Assembly: GCF_030687495.1 (NCBI RefSeq)
Contig: NZ_CP117435.1
Span: forward strand, 5,894,501 to 5,958,500
DNA length: 64,000 nt
Direction of reading: 5' to 3'
Source of the DNA: Pseudomonas sp. FP453
GTDB lineage: Bacteria; Pseudomonadota; Gammaproteobacteria; Pseudomonadales; Pseudomonadaceae
The notes beneath the pieces are model-generated. The model was not told the DNA's origin. It did no database searches and worked only from the letters and a program-made list of their open reading frames with translations. Positions 1 to 9,819 of this stretch are shown here, piece after piece. Each line of letters opens with the position of its first letter. Position 1 is the first letter of the stretch. Position numbers and translations under genes: made by a program.

Positions 1-1937
1 ATACCGTCGCCGACCATGCCGACGCGATGGCCTTGGCCGTAGAGGGTTTCGATGGCTTGCAGTTTGTCGGTGGGCAGCAGGTCGCCACGGGCCTGGTCGA
101 TGCCGACCTGGGCACCAATCGCCTGGGCGGTGTGGGTGTTGTCGCCGGTGAGCATCAGGGTCTTGATCCCCAGCTCATGCAGCTGCTGGATGGCTTCGCG
201 GCTGCTGTCCTTGACCGTGTCGGCCACGGCGAACAGCGCCAGCGGGCCGGACTTGTCGAGCAGCAGCACCACGGACTTGCCTTGTTTTTCCAGGGCGAAG
301 AGCTTTTCTTCCAGCTCCGGCGAGCACAGGCCGAGGTCTTCCACCAGGCGGTGGTTGCCCAGGTGGTAGGTTTCGCCGTTGATATCACCGCGCACACCGC
401 GACCGGCCAGGGCCGCGAAGTTATCCACAACGTGGCTCGGCAGGTTTTTATCCACAGCCGCGTTGGCGATGGCCAGGGACACCGGGTGGTCGGAGCGCCC
501 GGCCAAACTGGCGGCCAGGGCCGGTGCGCTGTCTTCGACGTTGGGGAACAACGCCAGGTAATCGGTTTGCACCGGCTTGCCGTGGGTGATGGTGCCGGTC
601 TTGTCGAGGGCCAGGTAGTCGAGCTTGTAACCGCCCTCCAGGTACACGCCGCCCTTGATCAGGATGCCTTTGCGCGCCGCTGCCGCGAGGCCGCTGACGA
701 TGGTCACCGGGGTGGAGATCACCAACGCACACGGGCACGCGACCACCAGCAGGACGAGGGCGCGGTAGATCCAGTCGAACCACGCGCCGGCCATGAACAG
801 CGGCGGAATCAGGGCCACACCGAGGGCAAACAGGAACACCGCCGGGGTGTAGATCTTCGAGAAGCTGTCGACAAAGCGCTGGGTCGGCGCGCGGGCGCCC
901 TGGGCCTGCTCCACGGCGTGGATGATCCGCGCCAGGGTGGAATTGTTGGCCGCTGCGGTGACCTTGTACTCCAGCGAGCCCGCCTGGTTGATAGTGCCGG
1001 CGAAGACTTTATCGCCGACGGTCTTTTCAATCGGCAGGCTTTCACCGGTGATCGGCGCCTGGTCGATGGTGGACTGGCCAGCGGTTACCTCACCGTCCAG
1101 GCCGATGCGCTCGCCGGGCTTTACCCGCACGATGGCGCCCATTTCAATGCTTTTGACTTCCTGTTCAGCCCACGAACCGTCCGCCTGCTGCACCGTGGCC
1201 TGTTCCGGGGTCATCTGCATCAAGCCGCTGATGGCGTTGCGCGCACGGTCCAGGGACTTGGCTTCGATCAACTCGGCGACGGTGAACAGGAACATCACCA
1301 TCGCCGCTTCCGGCCACTGGCCAATCAACACCGCGCCGGTGACCGCGATGCTCATCAGCGCGTTGATATTGAGGTTGAGGTTCTTCAGGGCAATCCAGCC
1401 CTTTTTATAGGTGGTGAGGCCGCCGCTGAGGATCGACACCAGCGCCACCAGTGCAATCACCCAGGTCGGTGCGGCGCCTGTGAAGTGCAGCACTTCGGCG
1501 CCCAACGCGCCGATGCCGGACAACGCCAGCGGCCACCAGTGTTTCTTCGCGGGCGGCGCGGCAGCCGGGGTGCCTTCTTCGATGGGATCGGCCTGCATGC
1601 CGATAGCTTTGATCGCGTCGATGATCGGCGCGGTGCTCGGCAGGTCGTGGGTGACGCCAAGGATGCGGTTGATCAGGTTGAATTCCAGCTGCTGCACGCC
1701 GGCGAGCTTGCCCAGTTTGTTCTGGATCAGCGTCTGCTCGGTGGGGCAGTCCATGGCTTCGATGCGGAACGTGCTCAGGCGGGAGCCGGCGGTGGGCGCT
1801 TCGTTGAGCGTCACCTTTGCCGGGGCCGCGCTGCCGGAACAGCAGGAGCCAGCGTGGTTATGCACAGGCGTGAGTTTTTTCTCGCCGTGATCATGGTCGT
1901 GGTCGTGTTTATGCGGGGTGTGGATGGAATCGCTCAT
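1..1937 (-). CDS. cadA: Cadmium/zinc/lead-translocating P1B-type ATPase, 3' end outside window
   Basis: Inner-membrane heavy-metal efflux pump that drives Cd(II)/Zn(II)/Pb(II) export with ATP. About 645 residues are visible. In order they show a His-rich N-terminus (HKHDHDHDHG near residue 9), a metal-binding domain with MDCPTE near residue 62, paired membrane helices, the TGES actuator loop, the ion-site CPC motif in VVACPCALVIS near residue 400, the phosphorylated Asp in DKTGT near residue 444, the SDHP motif and LTGDN. The frame runs off the left edge just after VGDG, so the last roughly 100 residues with the final helices are missing. The start is the ATG at 1935-1937. It is divergent from cadR, with the CadR-type operator in between, which predicts metal-induced expression. 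The long plus-strand reading frame over this gene is a GC-rich shadow. Confidence 0.95.
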   Translation of the reverse strand, partial: MSDSIHTPHKHDHDHDHGEKKLTPVHNHAGSCCSGSAAPAKVTLNEAPTAGSRLSTFRIEAMDCPTEQTLIQNKLGKLAGVQQLEFNLINRILGVTHDLPSTAPIIDAIKAIGMQADPIEEGTPAAAPPAKKHWWPLALSGIGALGAEVLHFTGAAPTWVIALVALVSILSGGLTTYKKGWIALKNLNLNINALMSIAVTGAVLIGQWPEAAMVMFLFTVAELIEAKSLDRARNAISGLMQMTPEQATVQQADGSWAEQEVKSIEMGAIVRVKPGERIGLDGEVTAGQSTIDQAPITGESLPIEKTVGDKVFAGTINQAGSLEYKVTAAANNSTLARIIHAVEQAQGARAPTQRFVDSFSKIYTPAVFLFALGVALIPPLFMAGAWFDWIYRALVLLVVACPCALVISTPVTIVSGLAAAARKGILIKGGVYLEGGYKLDYLALDKTGTITHGKPVQTDYLALFPNVEDSAPALAASLAGRSDHPVSLAIANAAVDKNLPSHVVDNFAALAGRGVRGDINGETYHLGNHRLVEDLGLCSPELEEKLFALEKQGKSVVLLLDKSGPLALFAVADTVKDSSREAIQQLHELGIKTLMLTGDNTHTAQAIGAQVGIDQARGDLLPTDKLQAIETLYGQGHRVGMVGDG

Positions 1938-1968
1938 TCTGTCGCGTCCGTAGAGGTGCCTGTTGCCA

Positions 1969-1999
1969 AGTAAAGACCCTGTAGCCACTATAGGGTCAA
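1969..1999 (-). promoter_or_regulatory. cadA promoter with MerR/CadR operator
   Basis: A 21-bp imperfect dyad at 1976-1996 reads ACCCTATAGTGG-CTACAGGGT on the minus strand, matching the CadR box of P. putida as I remember it. It lies between a minus-strand -35 TTGACC (1999-1994) and a -10-like TTTACT (1974-1969). The spacer is 19 bp, the overlong spacing typical of MerR-activated promoters. It serves cadA and probably also autoregulates cadR. Confidence 0.8.
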
Positions 2000-2022
2000 G
2001 CACCCATTTGGAGATTGCTGCG

Positions 2023-2463
2023 ATGAAGATCGGCGAACTGGCGAAACTGACCGACTGCCCGGTGGAAACCATCCGTTATTACGAGAAGGAAGGCCTGCTG
2101 CCACCTCCGGCACGTACCGACGCCAATTACCGCGTGTACACCCAGGCGCACACCGAGCGGCTGGTCTTTATCCGCAACTGCCGCAGCCTGGACATGACCC
2201 TGGAAGAAATCCGCAGCTTGCTGGGATTGCGCGACAGTCCTCAGGACCAGTGTGAAAGCGTGAATGCGTTGATCGACGAGCATATCCAGCACGTCAAGGC
2301 GCGGATCGATGGGTTGTTGGTGTTGCAGGAACAGTTGCTGGACTTGCGCCAGCGTTGTGGCGGCGGGGAGCAGTGCGGGATTTTGCAGCGACTGGAGGTC
2401 AGCGGCAGTGTGGCGGCCAGTGAGGCCGAGCCTTCCCACGTGGGCAGAAGCCACGGCCACTAA
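2023..2463 (+). CDS. cadR: MerR-family Cd(II)/Pb(II)-responsive regulator CadR
   Basis: Transcriptional activator of the divergent cadA. The 146-residue protein begins MKIGELAKLTDCPVETIRYY, the classic MerR helix-turn-helix with wing, followed by the long dimerisation helix. Cysteines at 77, 112 and 118 sit where CadR-type proteins bind metal, and the tail is His-rich (SHVGRSHGH). The ATG at 2023 was chosen because the MerR fold starts exactly there; an in-frame start at 1963 would add 20 unrelated residues across the operator. CadR is preferred over PbrR or ZntR because of the partner gene and the operator sequence. Confidence 0.93.
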   Translation: MKIGELAKLTDCPVETIRYYEKEGLLPPPARTDANYRVYTQAHTERLVFIRNCRSLDMTLEEIRSLLGLRDSPQDQCESVNALIDEHIQHVKARIDGLLVLQEQLLDLRQRCGGGEQCGILQRLEVSGSVAASEAEPSHVGRSHGH

Positions 2464-2486
2464 TCTTGGATGACAACCGAATCCAA

Positions 2487-2577
2487 CTGTGGGAGCTGGC
2501 TTGCCTGCGATAGCTGAGTGTCAGGCAACATCAATGTTGCTGATACACCGCCATCGCAGGCAAGCCAGCTCCCACAG
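2487..2577. repeat. REP pair (inverted, GAGCTGG core, spacer type A)
   Basis: Two inverted copies of the GTGGGAGCTGGCTTGCCTGC palindrome face each other around a spacer ending ctgatacaccgcc. It lies between the convergent cadR and thyA 3' ends and may act as a transcript stem-loop. No transposase is encoded nearby. Confidence 0.9.
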
Positions 2578-2604
2578 TTTATGGCTTATGGCCGAGGCAG
2601 CCTT

Positions 2605-3438
2605 TTAGATGGCGACGTCAGCCTTGATGCTTGGATCAGCGTCGTAACCGACGATTTCGAAGTCTTCAAATTTGTAATCGTAAATCGACGCAGGCTTGCG
2701 CTTGATCACCAGCTCCGGCAGCTTCTTCGGCGTGCGCGCCAGCTGGGTCTGGATCTGTTCCATATGGTTGCTGTACGCATGGGTGTCGCCAGTGGTGACG
2801 ATGATCTCGTGGGGGATCAGGTCGCACTGCTGGGCCAGCATATGGGTGAGCAACGCCAGCGCGGCGGTGTTGTACGGCAGGCCGAGGAACACGTCGGAGC
2901 TGCGGATATACAGCTGCATCGACAGGTGACCGTCATGCACGAAGGCCTGGTACAGCAGGTGGCACGGCGGCAGGGCTTGCTTGCCGTTGCGCGCGTTTTC
3001 CTGGGGGCTCTTGGTTTCGTCGGGCAGGTACTCGACGTTCCAGCCGTGGAACAGGATGCGGCGGCTGTTGGGGTTGGTCTTCAACGTCTCGACCATGTAG
3101 TCGATCTGGTTGATCTTGCCGCCGTCCTTGGTCGGCCAGGCGGTCCACTGCTCGCCGTACACCGGGCCGAGGTCACCGTCTTCGGTGGCCCATTCGTCCC
3201 AGATCTTCACGCCGTTTTCGTTCAGCCACTTGATATTGGTGTTGCCGCTCAACATCCAGATCAGTTCGTTGGCGATGCTTTTGAAGTGAAGCTTCTTGGT
3301 GGTCAACAGCGGGAAGCCGTCGGCCAAGTTATGCCGATACTGACGGGCGAACACGGCCTTGGTGCCGGTGCCGGTGCGGTCGCCCTTGGTCAGGCCATTG
3401 GTCACGACGTCGTTCAGTAGTTCGAGATATTGCTTCAT
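2605..3438 (-). CDS. thyA: Thymidylate synthase
   Basis: Methylates dUMP to dTMP with methylene-tetrahydrofolate in the cytoplasm. The 277-residue protein begins [15 protein letters not shown] and carries RTGTGT near 22, the folate/dUMP-binding [15 protein letters not shown] stretch near 125 and the catalytic cysteine in [10 protein letters not shown] at about 159. Start ATG at 3436-3438; the open frame extends 16 residues further upstream without family similarity. It lies 54 bp downstream of lgt on the same strand, the usual pseudomonad lgt-thyA pair. Confidence 0.97.
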   Translation of the reverse strand: MKQYLELLNDVVTNGLTKGDRTGTGTKAVFARQYRHNLADGFPLLTTKKLHFKSIANELIWMLSGNTNIKWLNENGVKIWDEWATEDGDLGPVYGEQWTAWPTKDGGKINQIDYMVETLKTNPNSRRILFHGWNVEYLPDETKSPQENARNGKQALPPCHLLYQAFVHDGHLSMQLYIRSSDVFLGLPYNTAALALLTHMLAQQCDLIPHEIIVTTGDTHAYSNHMEQIQTQLARTPKKLPELVIKRKPASIYDYKFEDFEIVGYDADPSIKADVAI

Positions 3439-3492
3439 TTGAGTACCCGTATCGTTGAAGCCGAGGCTGCTCGACAGCCTCGGCATTCGAAT

Positions 3493-4305
3493 TTAAAGCG
3501 TCGCGTTCTTCAGCGGTTGCGGACGGTTGTACGCCCACCACAGCAGACCCAGGCCGGCGAGGATCATCGGAATGCTGAGGATCTGCCCCATGGTCACCCA
3601 GCCCCACGCCAGGTAACCCAGCTGTGCATCCGGCACCCGCACGAATTCGACGATGAAACGGAAAATCCCGTAGAACAACGCGAACATGCCCGACACGGCC
3701 ATGGTTGGGCGTGGCTTGCGCGAGAAGATGTAGAGGATAAGGAACAGCGCCACACCTTCCAACGCAAACTGGTAGAGCTGCGACGGATGGCGCGGCAGTT
3801 GTGCCGGGTCGCTGAACGGTGGGAACACCATCGCCCACGGCACATCGGTCGGCTTGCCCCACAACTCGGCGTTGATAAAGTTGCCGATGCGCCCGGCGCC
3901 CAGGCCGATCGGCACCAACGGCGCGACAAAGTCCATCAGCTGGAAGAACGACTTGCCGTTGCGACGGCCGAACCACCAGGCAGCGATCATCACGCCGATA
4001 AACCCGCCGTGGAACGCCATGCCGCCCTTCCACACTTCGAAGATCAGCGTTGGATTGGCGATGTACGCCGACAGATCGTAGAACAGCACATAACCGAGTC
4101 GCCCGCCGACGATCACCCCCATCGACAGCCAGAAGACCATGTCGGAGAGTTTCTCCTTGGTCCAGGTCGGGTCGAAACGGTTCAGGCGCCGGGAGGCCAG
4201 CAGCCAGGCGCCGCCGATGCCGATCAGGTACATCAACCCGTACCAGTGGATTTTCAGCGGACCGATGGCCAGGGCCACCGGGTCGATCTGCGGGTAAGGC
4301 AGCAT
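3493..4305 (-). CDS. lgt: Prolipoprotein diacylglyceryl transferase
   Basis: Inner-membrane enzyme that transfers diacylglycerol from phosphatidylglycerol to the lipobox cysteine of prolipoproteins, the first step of lipoprotein maturation. It has 270 residues with about seven hydrophobic helices. The Lgt signature [17 protein letters not shown] is near residue 140, and HGGFIGV is near residue 100. It is the middle gene of a probable TauE/SafE permease-lgt-thyA transcript with gaps of 65 and 54 bp. The length and signature leave no real alternative. Confidence 0.97.
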   Translation of the reverse strand: MLPYPQIDPVALAIGPLKIHWYGLMYLIGIGGAWLLASRRLNRFDPTWTKEKLSDMVFWLSMGVIVGGRLGYVLFYDLSAYIANPTLIFEVWKGGMAFHGGFIGVMIAAWWFGRRNGKSFFQLMDFVAPLVPIGLGAGRIGNFINAELWGKPTDVPWAMVFPPFSDPAQLPRHPSQLYQFALEGVALFLILYIFSRKPRPTMAVSGMFALFYGIFRFIVEFVRVPDAQLGYLAWGWVTMGQILSIPMILAGLGLLWWAYNRPQPLKNATL

Positions 4306-4370
4306 TGCGACTCCTCGTTAAATCATTCGTTATGGCGCCCGGACCATGCCGGGCTGCGATTAAGCCTGCG

Positions 4371-5153
4371 TTACAGCAAAAAATTCAAACCGACGCAAAA
4401 CAGCAAAGCGGCAAACAGCCGCTTGAGCAAACGCGGCGACAACCTGTGCGCCAGGCGCGCGCCGAAGCGGGCAAACACCATGCTGGTCAGGGCAATGCCC
4501 AGCAGCGCCGGCAAATACACGAACCCTAGACTATGAGCGGGCAGCAGCGGGTCATGCCAGCCCAGAATCATGAAACTTAATGCACTTGCCAGGGCGATCG
4601 GCAGGCCGCACGCCGAGGACGTGGCTACCGCCTGCTGCATCGGCACGCTGCGCCAGGTCAAGAACGGTACGGTCAGCGAACCGCCGCCAATGCCGAAAAT
4701 TGCCGAAGCCCAGCCGATCACCGTGCCGGCCAGGGTCAAGCCGAGCTTGCCGGGCACCGTGCGGCTGGCCTTGGGCTTGACCTCCAGGGCCAGTTGCAGG
4801 GCGATCACCAAGGCAAACACACCGATGACCTTCTGCAAGTGCGGGCCGGAGATCGCTTCGGCGGTCAGCGCGCCAAAACCGGCGCCGATGAGGATGCCCA
4901 CGGTCATCCACACAAAGATCGGCCAACGCACCGCGCCACGCCGGTGGTGCTCACGCACGGCATTGATCGAGGTAAAGATGATGGTCGCCAGGGACGTGCC
5001 CACGGCCAGGTGCGTCAGTACCTGCGGGTCGAAGCCCTGCAAGGTGAAGCTGAACACCAACACCGGCACGATGATGATGCCGCCGCCCACGCCAAACAGC
5101 CCGGCGAGTACGCCTGCACAGGCGCCCAGCGCCAAATACAGCAAAAATTCCAT
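4371..5153 (-). CDS. TauE/SafE family sulfite-exporter-type permease
   Basis: A 260-residue polytopic membrane protein with about eight helices in two repeated halves. Each half has a glycine-rich signature: LAGLFGVGGGIIIVPVLV near residue 20 and IFGIGGGSLTVPFLTW near residue 155. Family members export sulfite, sulfoacetate or related organosulfur anions, but the substrate of this one is not evident. It lies upstream of lgt in the same direction; this neighbour is conserved in pseudomonads and does not reveal a function. Confidence 0.88.
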   Translation of the reverse strand: MEFLLYLALGACAGVLAGLFGVGGGIIIVPVLVFSFTLQGFDPQVLTHLAVGTSLATIIFTSINAVREHHRRGAVRWPIFVWMTVGILIGAGFGALTAEAISGPHLQKVIGVFALVIALQLALEVKPKASRTVPGKLGLTLAGTVIGWASAIFGIGGGSLTVPFLTWRSVPMQQAVATSSACGLPIALASALSFMILGWHDPLLPAHSLGFVYLPALLGIALTSMVFARFGARLAHRLSPRLLKRLFAALLFCVGLNFLL

Positions 5154-5273
5154 GGGAGCCCCCCGAACAAGTCCGGCATGTTAACGGATGGAAGGCATAC
5201 GACCCAACTGGTGACGATGGAACGCCGCTGCTTGAGTGCGTAGAGTGGCAAAAAACACAAAAGGGATCGCCTG

Positions 5274-6020
5274 ATGTGCCTGATTGTTTTCGCCTGGCGG
5301 CCGGGGCATGCCCAGCCGCTGATCGTCGCGGCCAACCGTGATGAGTTCTACGCCCGCCCCAGCCTGCCGCTGGCCCAGTGGCCGGATGCGCCCGAGGTCT
5401 ACGCCGGCCGTGATCAAGAAGCCGGTGGTACCTGGCTGGGGGTGAATGCCGATGGGCGCTTTGCCGCCCTGACCAACATCCGCGACCCGCACCAGCCGCC
5501 AGCGCGCAAGTCCCGCGGGGAACTGGTGGCGCGCTTTCTCAATGGAACCCTACCGATTGACGAGTATTTAGCCGACGTTAACGGCCGTTCGATTGAATAT
5601 GCCGGGTTTAACCTGCTGGTGGGCACGCGGGATGAGTTGTGGCACTACAACGCCAATCATACGGCGCCGACGCGATTGCAGGCCGGGGTGTATGGGCTGT
5701 CGAATGCCGGGCTGGATACGCCGTGGCCCAAGTTGCTCAAGGCCAAGGCGGCGTTGAGTGCGCTGCTGGATGATCCGCAACCGGAGGCGTTGCTGGAGAT
5801 TTTGAGTGACCCGCTGACAGCGCCGTTTGCAGACTTGCCGGATACCGGCGTGGGGTTGGCGACGGAGAGCCTGTTATCCAGTGTGTTTATCGCCAGCCCC
5901 AGTTATGGGACGCGGGCGAGTACGGCGTTGATTGTGCATGCCGACGGGACGCGAAGGATGGTGGAGCGCAGTTTTGGGCCACATGGTGGGCGGCTCGGCG
6001 AGGTTGAACTGAGGATCTAG
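5274..6020 (+). CDS. NRDE family protein (TANGO2-like)
   Basis: A 248-residue protein beginning MCLIVFAWRPGH with the family-naming AANRDEFYARPS at about residues 20-31. Cys2 at the extreme N-terminus is a conserved feature of this Ntn-like fold. The eukaryotic relative TANGO2 is linked to lipid or haem handling; the bacterial role is unknown. It is monocistronic, divergent from the TauE/SafE gene, and followed by an everted REP pair before the convergent ptsP. No signal peptide is apparent. Confidence 0.85.
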   Translation: MCLIVFAWRPGHAQPLIVAANRDEFYARPSLPLAQWPDAPEVYAGRDQEAGGTWLGVNADGRFAALTNIRDPHQPPARKSRGELVARFLNGTLPIDEYLADVNGRSIEYAGFNLLVGTRDELWHYNANHTAPTRLQAGVYGLSNAGLDTPWPKLLKAKAALSALLDDPQPEALLEILSDPLTAPFADLPDTGVGLATESLLSSVFIASPSYGTRASTALIVHADGTRRMVERSFGPHGGRLGEVELRI

Positions 6021-6040
6021 CGGTGTTTGGGCTGGCGCTG

Positions 6041-6111
6041 TCGCAGGCAAGCCAGCTCACACAGTTTGATTTGTGAACACAGTCAAATGTGGGAGCTGGC
6101 TTGCCTGCGAT
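6041..6111. repeat. REP pair (everted, GAGCTGG core)
   Basis: Two REP cores point away from each other around a short spacer containing ttgatttgtgaacacagtca. The left copy has one change (ctcacac for ctcccac). It lies between the convergent ends of the NRDE gene and ptsP. The same spacer recurs at 41069-41140 and 41860-41931. Confidence 0.88.
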
Positions 6112-6125
6112 GAAGGCGACTCGGT

Positions 6126-8405
6126 CTAAAGGGTTTTCGCAGAGGCCGGGTTGATCATCCGCGTCAGCCCCAGGTTCTTCAGCGCCAACTGCAACGAGCT
6201 GTGGATAACTTGCGGGTTGTCGATGGTCATCAACTCCGCCAGCAGATCCTTGGCCATGCCCAGATCCACCTGGCGCAGCATCCACTTCACCTTTGGCAAG
6301 TTGGTGGCGTTCATCGACAGGCTGTCAAAGCCCATCGCCATCAGCAGCACCGCCGCCGCCGGGTCGCCGGCCATTTCACCGCAGATGCTCACCGGCTTGC
6401 CTTCGGCGTGGGCGTCGCGCACCACGTGTTGCAGGGCTTGCAGTACTGCCGGGTGCAGGTAGTCGTAGAGGTCGGCCACCCGTGGGTTGTTACGGTCCAC
6501 GGCCAGCAGGTATTGGGTCAGATCGTTGGAGCCCACCGAGAGGAAGTCCACCTGGCGTGCCAGCTCTTTAGCCTGGTACACCGCCGCCGGGATTTCGATC
6601 ATCACGCCAATCGGCGGCATCGGTACGTCGGCGCCTTCGTCGCGCACTTCGCCCCAGGCGCGGTGAATGAGGTGCAGCGCCTCTTCCAGCTCATGGGTGC
6701 CGGAGATCATCGGCAGCAGGATGCGCAGGTTGTTCAGGCCTTCGCTGGCCTTGAGCATGGCGCGGGTTTGGACGAGGAAAATTTCAGGGTGGTCGAGGGT
6801 CACGCGGATGCCGCGCCAGCCGAGGAAGGGGTTGTCTTCCTTGATCGGGAAATACGACAGTGACTTGTCGCCGCCGATATCCAGGCTGCGCATGGTCACC
6901 GGTAACGGGTGGAAGGCCTGCAGTTGCTCGCGATAAATCGCCAGCTGCTCCTTCTCGCTCGGGAAACGCTGGTTGATCATGAACGGCACTTCGGTGCGGT
7001 ACAACCCCACCCCTTCGGCGCCGCGCTGCTGCGCGCGGGCTACATCGGCAAGCAGGCCGGTGTTGACCAGCAGCGGCACGCGATGGCCGTCGGTGGTCAC
7101 GCACGGCAGTTCGCGCAATGAATCCAGGCCCAGGGCCAGTTGTTTCTCTTCTTCCACCACTTCGGCGTATTGCTTGCGCAGCACGTCGCTGGGGTTGGTA
7201 AAGACTTCGCCGCGATGGCCATCGACGATCATGTCGATGCCATCGACCTTGGCGTACGGCAGGTCCACCAGGCCCATCACCGTCGGGATGCCCATGGCCC
7301 GGGCCAGGATCGCGACGTGGGAGTTGCCCGAGCCGAGTACCGAGACCAGGCCCACCAGCTTGCCTTCCGGCACTTCGCCCAGCTGGGTGGCCGTCAGTTC
7401 TTCACTGACCAGAATGGTGTTGTCGGGGAAGACCATGTTGGTGGTGCGGTCTTCCTGCAAGTAGGCCAACAGGCGGCGACCGAGGTCGCGCACATCCGAG
7501 GCGCGCTCGCGCAGGTAGTCGTCGTCCATCATTTCGAAGCGGTTGACGTGATCGGTGACCACCTGGCGCAACGCGCCCTGGGCCCACTGGCCGGTCTTGA
7601 TCACGGTCTTGACTTCATTACCCAGGGACGCGTCGTCGAGCATCATCTGGTACACGTCGAACAGCGCACGCTCTTCGGGGCGCAGCTGGGTGGCCAGCTT
7701 GTTCGACAGGTTGCGCATGTCGGCGCGCACGCCTTCAAGGGCGGTCTTGAACAGTTTGATTTCGGCGTCGATGTCTTTGACGGTCTTGTCCGGCACCACA
7801 TCCAGGTCTGCCGGCGGCAACATGACCACCGCCGTACCGACCGCAGCGCCCGGCGAACCGGGTACGCCGACGAACTTGGCTTCCTGGATGCCCTTGCCCT
7901 CGCGCCCCAGGCCGCGAATCGAGCCGGTGGCCTCGGCGTGGGCGATAACGCCGGCGAGCTGCGCGCTCATGGTCACGAGGAAGGCTTCTTCACCTTCGTC
8001 GAACTGGCGGCGTTCTTTCTGCTGGATGACCAACACCCCGACAACACGGCGGTGGTGAATGATCGGCGCACCGAGGAACGAGGCGTAACGCTCTTCGCCG
8101 GTTTCGGCAAAGTAGCGGTAACGCGGGTGATCGGCCGCGTTTTCAAGGTTCAGGGGTTCTTCACGCGTCCCCACCAGGCCCACCAGACCTTCATTGGGCG
8201 CCATGCTGACCTTGCCGATGGAGCGCTTGTTCAAGCCCTCGGTGGCCATCAGCACAAAACGGTTGGTCTCGGGGTCCAGCAGGTAAACCGAGCAGACCTG
8301 GCTGCCCATGGCTTCCTTGACGCGCAACACAATAATCCCCAACGCCGCCTTGAGATCCTTGGCGGAGTTAACTTCCTGGACGATCTTGCGCAGCGTATTG
8401 AGCAT
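6126..8405 (-). CDS. ptsP: Phosphoenolpyruvate-protein phosphotransferase PtsP (Enzyme I-Ntr)
   Basis: First phosphotransferase of the nitrogen PTS: it takes phosphate from PEP and passes it to NPr and then PtsN, a regulatory rather than sugar-uptake relay. The 759 residues comprise an N-terminal GAF sensor domain (about 1-165), the PtsI N-terminal domain (from about 175), the phosphohistidine domain with GSGNSHVAILARAMG (His near 363), and the C-terminal PEP-binding barrel with the catalytic cysteine in SICGEMAGDP. It is transcribed after rppH with a 22-bp gap, the standard pseudomonad rppH-ptsP operon. Confidence 0.97.
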   Translation of the reverse strand: MLNTLRKIVQEVNSAKDLKAALGIIVLRVKEAMGSQVCSVYLLDPETNRFVLMATEGLNKRSIGKVSMAPNEGLVGLVGTREEPLNLENAADHPRYRYFAETGEERYASFLGAPIIHHRRVVGVLVIQQKERRQFDEGEEAFLVTMSAQLAGVIAHAEATGSIRGLGREGKGIQEAKFVGVPGSPGAAVGTAVVMLPPADLDVVPDKTVKDIDAEIKLFKTALEGVRADMRNLSNKLATQLRPEERALFDVYQMMLDDASLGNEVKTVIKTGQWAQGALRQVVTDHVNRFEMMDDDYLRERASDVRDLGRRLLAYLQEDRTTNMVFPDNTILVSEELTATQLGEVPEGKLVGLVSVLGSGNSHVAILARAMGIPTVMGLVDLPYAKVDGIDMIVDGHRGEVFTNPSDVLRKQYAEVVEEEKQLALGLDSLRELPCVTTDGHRVPLLVNTGLLADVARAQQRGAEGVGLYRTEVPFMINQRFPSEKEQLAIYREQLQAFHPLPVTMRSLDIGGDKSLSYFPIKEDNPFLGWRGIRVTLDHPEIFLVQTRAMLKASEGLNNLRILLPMISGTHELEEALHLIHRAWGEVRDEGADVPMPPIGVMIEIPAAVYQAKELARQVDFLSVGSNDLTQYLLAVDRNNPRVADLYDYLHPAVLQALQHVVRDAHAEGKPVSICGEMAGDPAAAVLLMAMGFDSLSMNATNLPKVKWMLRQVDLGMAKDLLAELMTIDNPQVIHSSLQLALKNLGLTRMINPASAKTL

Positions 8406-8427
8406 GGCTCGGGGTCGAACTCCGTCG

Positions 8428-8907
8428 TCAGTCGCGCGCTAAAAGGCGCGGGGCAAGCTCTTTGAGAGCGCGACGATAAACTTCGCGCTTGAATGTCACC
8501 ACCTGGCCCAACGGGTACCAATAGCTGACCCAGCGCCAGCCATCGAACTCCGGTTTACCGGTCAAATCCATCCGCACCCGCTGCTCGTTGGAGATCAGGC
8601 GCAGGAGAAACCATTTCTGCTTCTGGCCGATACACAGCGGTTGGCTGTGGGTACGCACCAGGCGTTGCGGTAAACGATAACGCAACCAGCCACGGGTGCA
8701 GGCCAGAATCTGTACATCTTCGCGCTCAAGGCCGACTTCTTCGTTCAACTCACGGTACAAGGCGTCTTCAGGGGTTTCGTCGGGGTTGATTCCACCTTGA
8801 GGAAACTGCCAGGCATCTTGGTTGATTCGGCGAGCCCATAGCACCTGTCCGGCATCATTCGTAAGAATAATCCCGACATTAGGACGGAAACCATCGGGGT
8901 CGATCAC
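8428..8907 (-). CDS. rppH: RNA pyrophosphohydrolase RppH (NudH)
   Basis: Nudix enzyme that removes pyrophosphate from 5'-triphosphorylated transcripts and so triggers RNase E decay. A perfect Nudix box (G-x5-E-x7-REL-x-EE-x-G) spans [20 protein letters not shown] near residues 37-56. I place the start at the GTG at 8905-8907, giving (M)[11 protein letters not shown] and 159 residues, the usual pseudomonad length; GAGG lies about 9 bases upstream. An in-frame ATG at 8967 would add 20 residues not typical of the family. Confidence 0.93.
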   Translation of the reverse strand: MIDPDGFRPNVGIILTNDAGQVLWARRINQDAWQFPQGGINPDETPEDALYRELNEEVGLEREDVQILACTRGWLRYRLPQRLVRTHSQPLCIGQKQKWFLLRLISNEQRVRMDLTGKPEFDGWRWVSYWYPLGQVVTFKREVYRRALKELAPRLLARD

Positions 8908-9050
8908 GGCAACAACCTCGCAAACGCATGTCGCCGCATTGTTCCACAAAGGTTGTTGCAGCGGCAACGAGGCTTCTTACCTTATGTGCACTCTTGTGAA
9001 AAGACCGTATTCTGGACGCCTTTTTACAGACTTTTCAGCGAGTAACTGCA

Positions 9051-9707
9051 ATGCGCCTGGCTTTATTCGACTTGGACAACACCCTTCTCGGCGGTGACAG
9101 CGATCACGCGTGGGGCGATTACCTCTGTGAACGCGGGATTCTCGACCCCATCGCCTACAAGGCCCGCAACGACGAGTTCTACCAGGATTACCTGGCCGGC
9201 AAGCTGGACAACGCCGCCTACCTGAACTTCAGCCTGGAAATCCTCGGCCGCACCGAGATGGCCCAACTCGACGAGTGGCACCGCGACTTCATGCGCGACT
9301 GCATCGAACCGCTGATGCTGCCAAAGGCCGTGGAACTGCTGGCCAAGCACCGCGCCGCCGGCGACACCCTGGTGATCATTACCGCCACCAACCGTTTCGT
9401 CACCGCGCCGATTGCCGCACGCCTGGGCGTGGAAACCCTGATCGCCACCGAGTGCGAGATGGACAACGGCCGCTACACCGGGCGCAGCACCGACGTGCCG
9501 TGCTTCCGTGAGGGCAAGGTGACGCGTTTGAATCGTTGGTTGGCAGAGACCGGGTTCAGCCTGGAAGACAGCTATTTCTATAGCGATTCGATGAATGACC
9601 TGCCGCTGTTGGAGCAGGTGACGCACCCCGTAGCGGTGGATCCGGATCCGAATCTGCGGGCTGAGGCGGAGAAGCGTGGGTGGCCGGTGATTACATTGCG
9701 CAGCTGA
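9051..9707 (+). CDS. HAD-superfamily phosphatase, subfamily IB (SerB-like)
   Basis: A 218-residue hydrolase with HAD motif [11 protein letters not shown] at residues 7-16, motif II (ITATNR near 107), the conserved lysine in REGKVTRL and motif [13 protein letters not shown] near 180. Subfamily IB members include phosphoserine and histidinol-phosphate phosphatases; the true substrate is not evident. It diverges from rppH, with a 143-bp gap. Its place next to rppH-ptsP is conserved in pseudomonads. Confidence 0.88.
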   Translation: MRLALFDLDNTLLGGDSDHAWGDYLCERGILDPIAYKARNDEFYQDYLAGKLDNAAYLNFSLEILGRTEMAQLDEWHRDFMRDCIEPLMLPKAVELLAKHRAAGDTLVIITATNRFVTAPIAARLGVETLIATECEMDNGRYTGRSTDVPCFREGKVTRLNRWLAETGFSLEDSYFYSDSMNDLPLLEQVTHPVAVDPDPNLRAEAEKRGWPVITLRS

Positions 9708-9714
9708 TGGCGCT

Positions 9715-9797
9715 ATCGCAGGCAAGCCAGCTCCCACACTCGACCGAGTTCCAACATGAGAATGAGGTCAAAAGGTGGGAGCTGGCTTGCCTGCGAT
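9715..9797. repeat. REP pair (everted, GAGCTGG core)
   Basis: The left arm (atcgcaggcaagccagctcc) and right arm (gggagctggcttgcctgcga) point outward around a spacer of about 38 bp containing cgaccgagttccaac. It lies between the convergent HAD gene and the DUF2269 gene. Confidence 0.87.
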
Positions 9798-9819
9798 GCA
9801 GACGACTCTGTCTAGAGCC

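Noticed and set aside
27..1973. 648-residue plus-strand open frame opposite cadA
   Set aside because: The minus strand encodes an unambiguous P-type ATPase with all motifs. The plus frame is a high-GC antisense shadow with no family resemblance.
7140..8465. 441-residue plus-strand frame opposite ptsP
   Set aside because: Antisense to a complete PtsP with GAF and PEP domains; composition is typical of a codon-position shadow.
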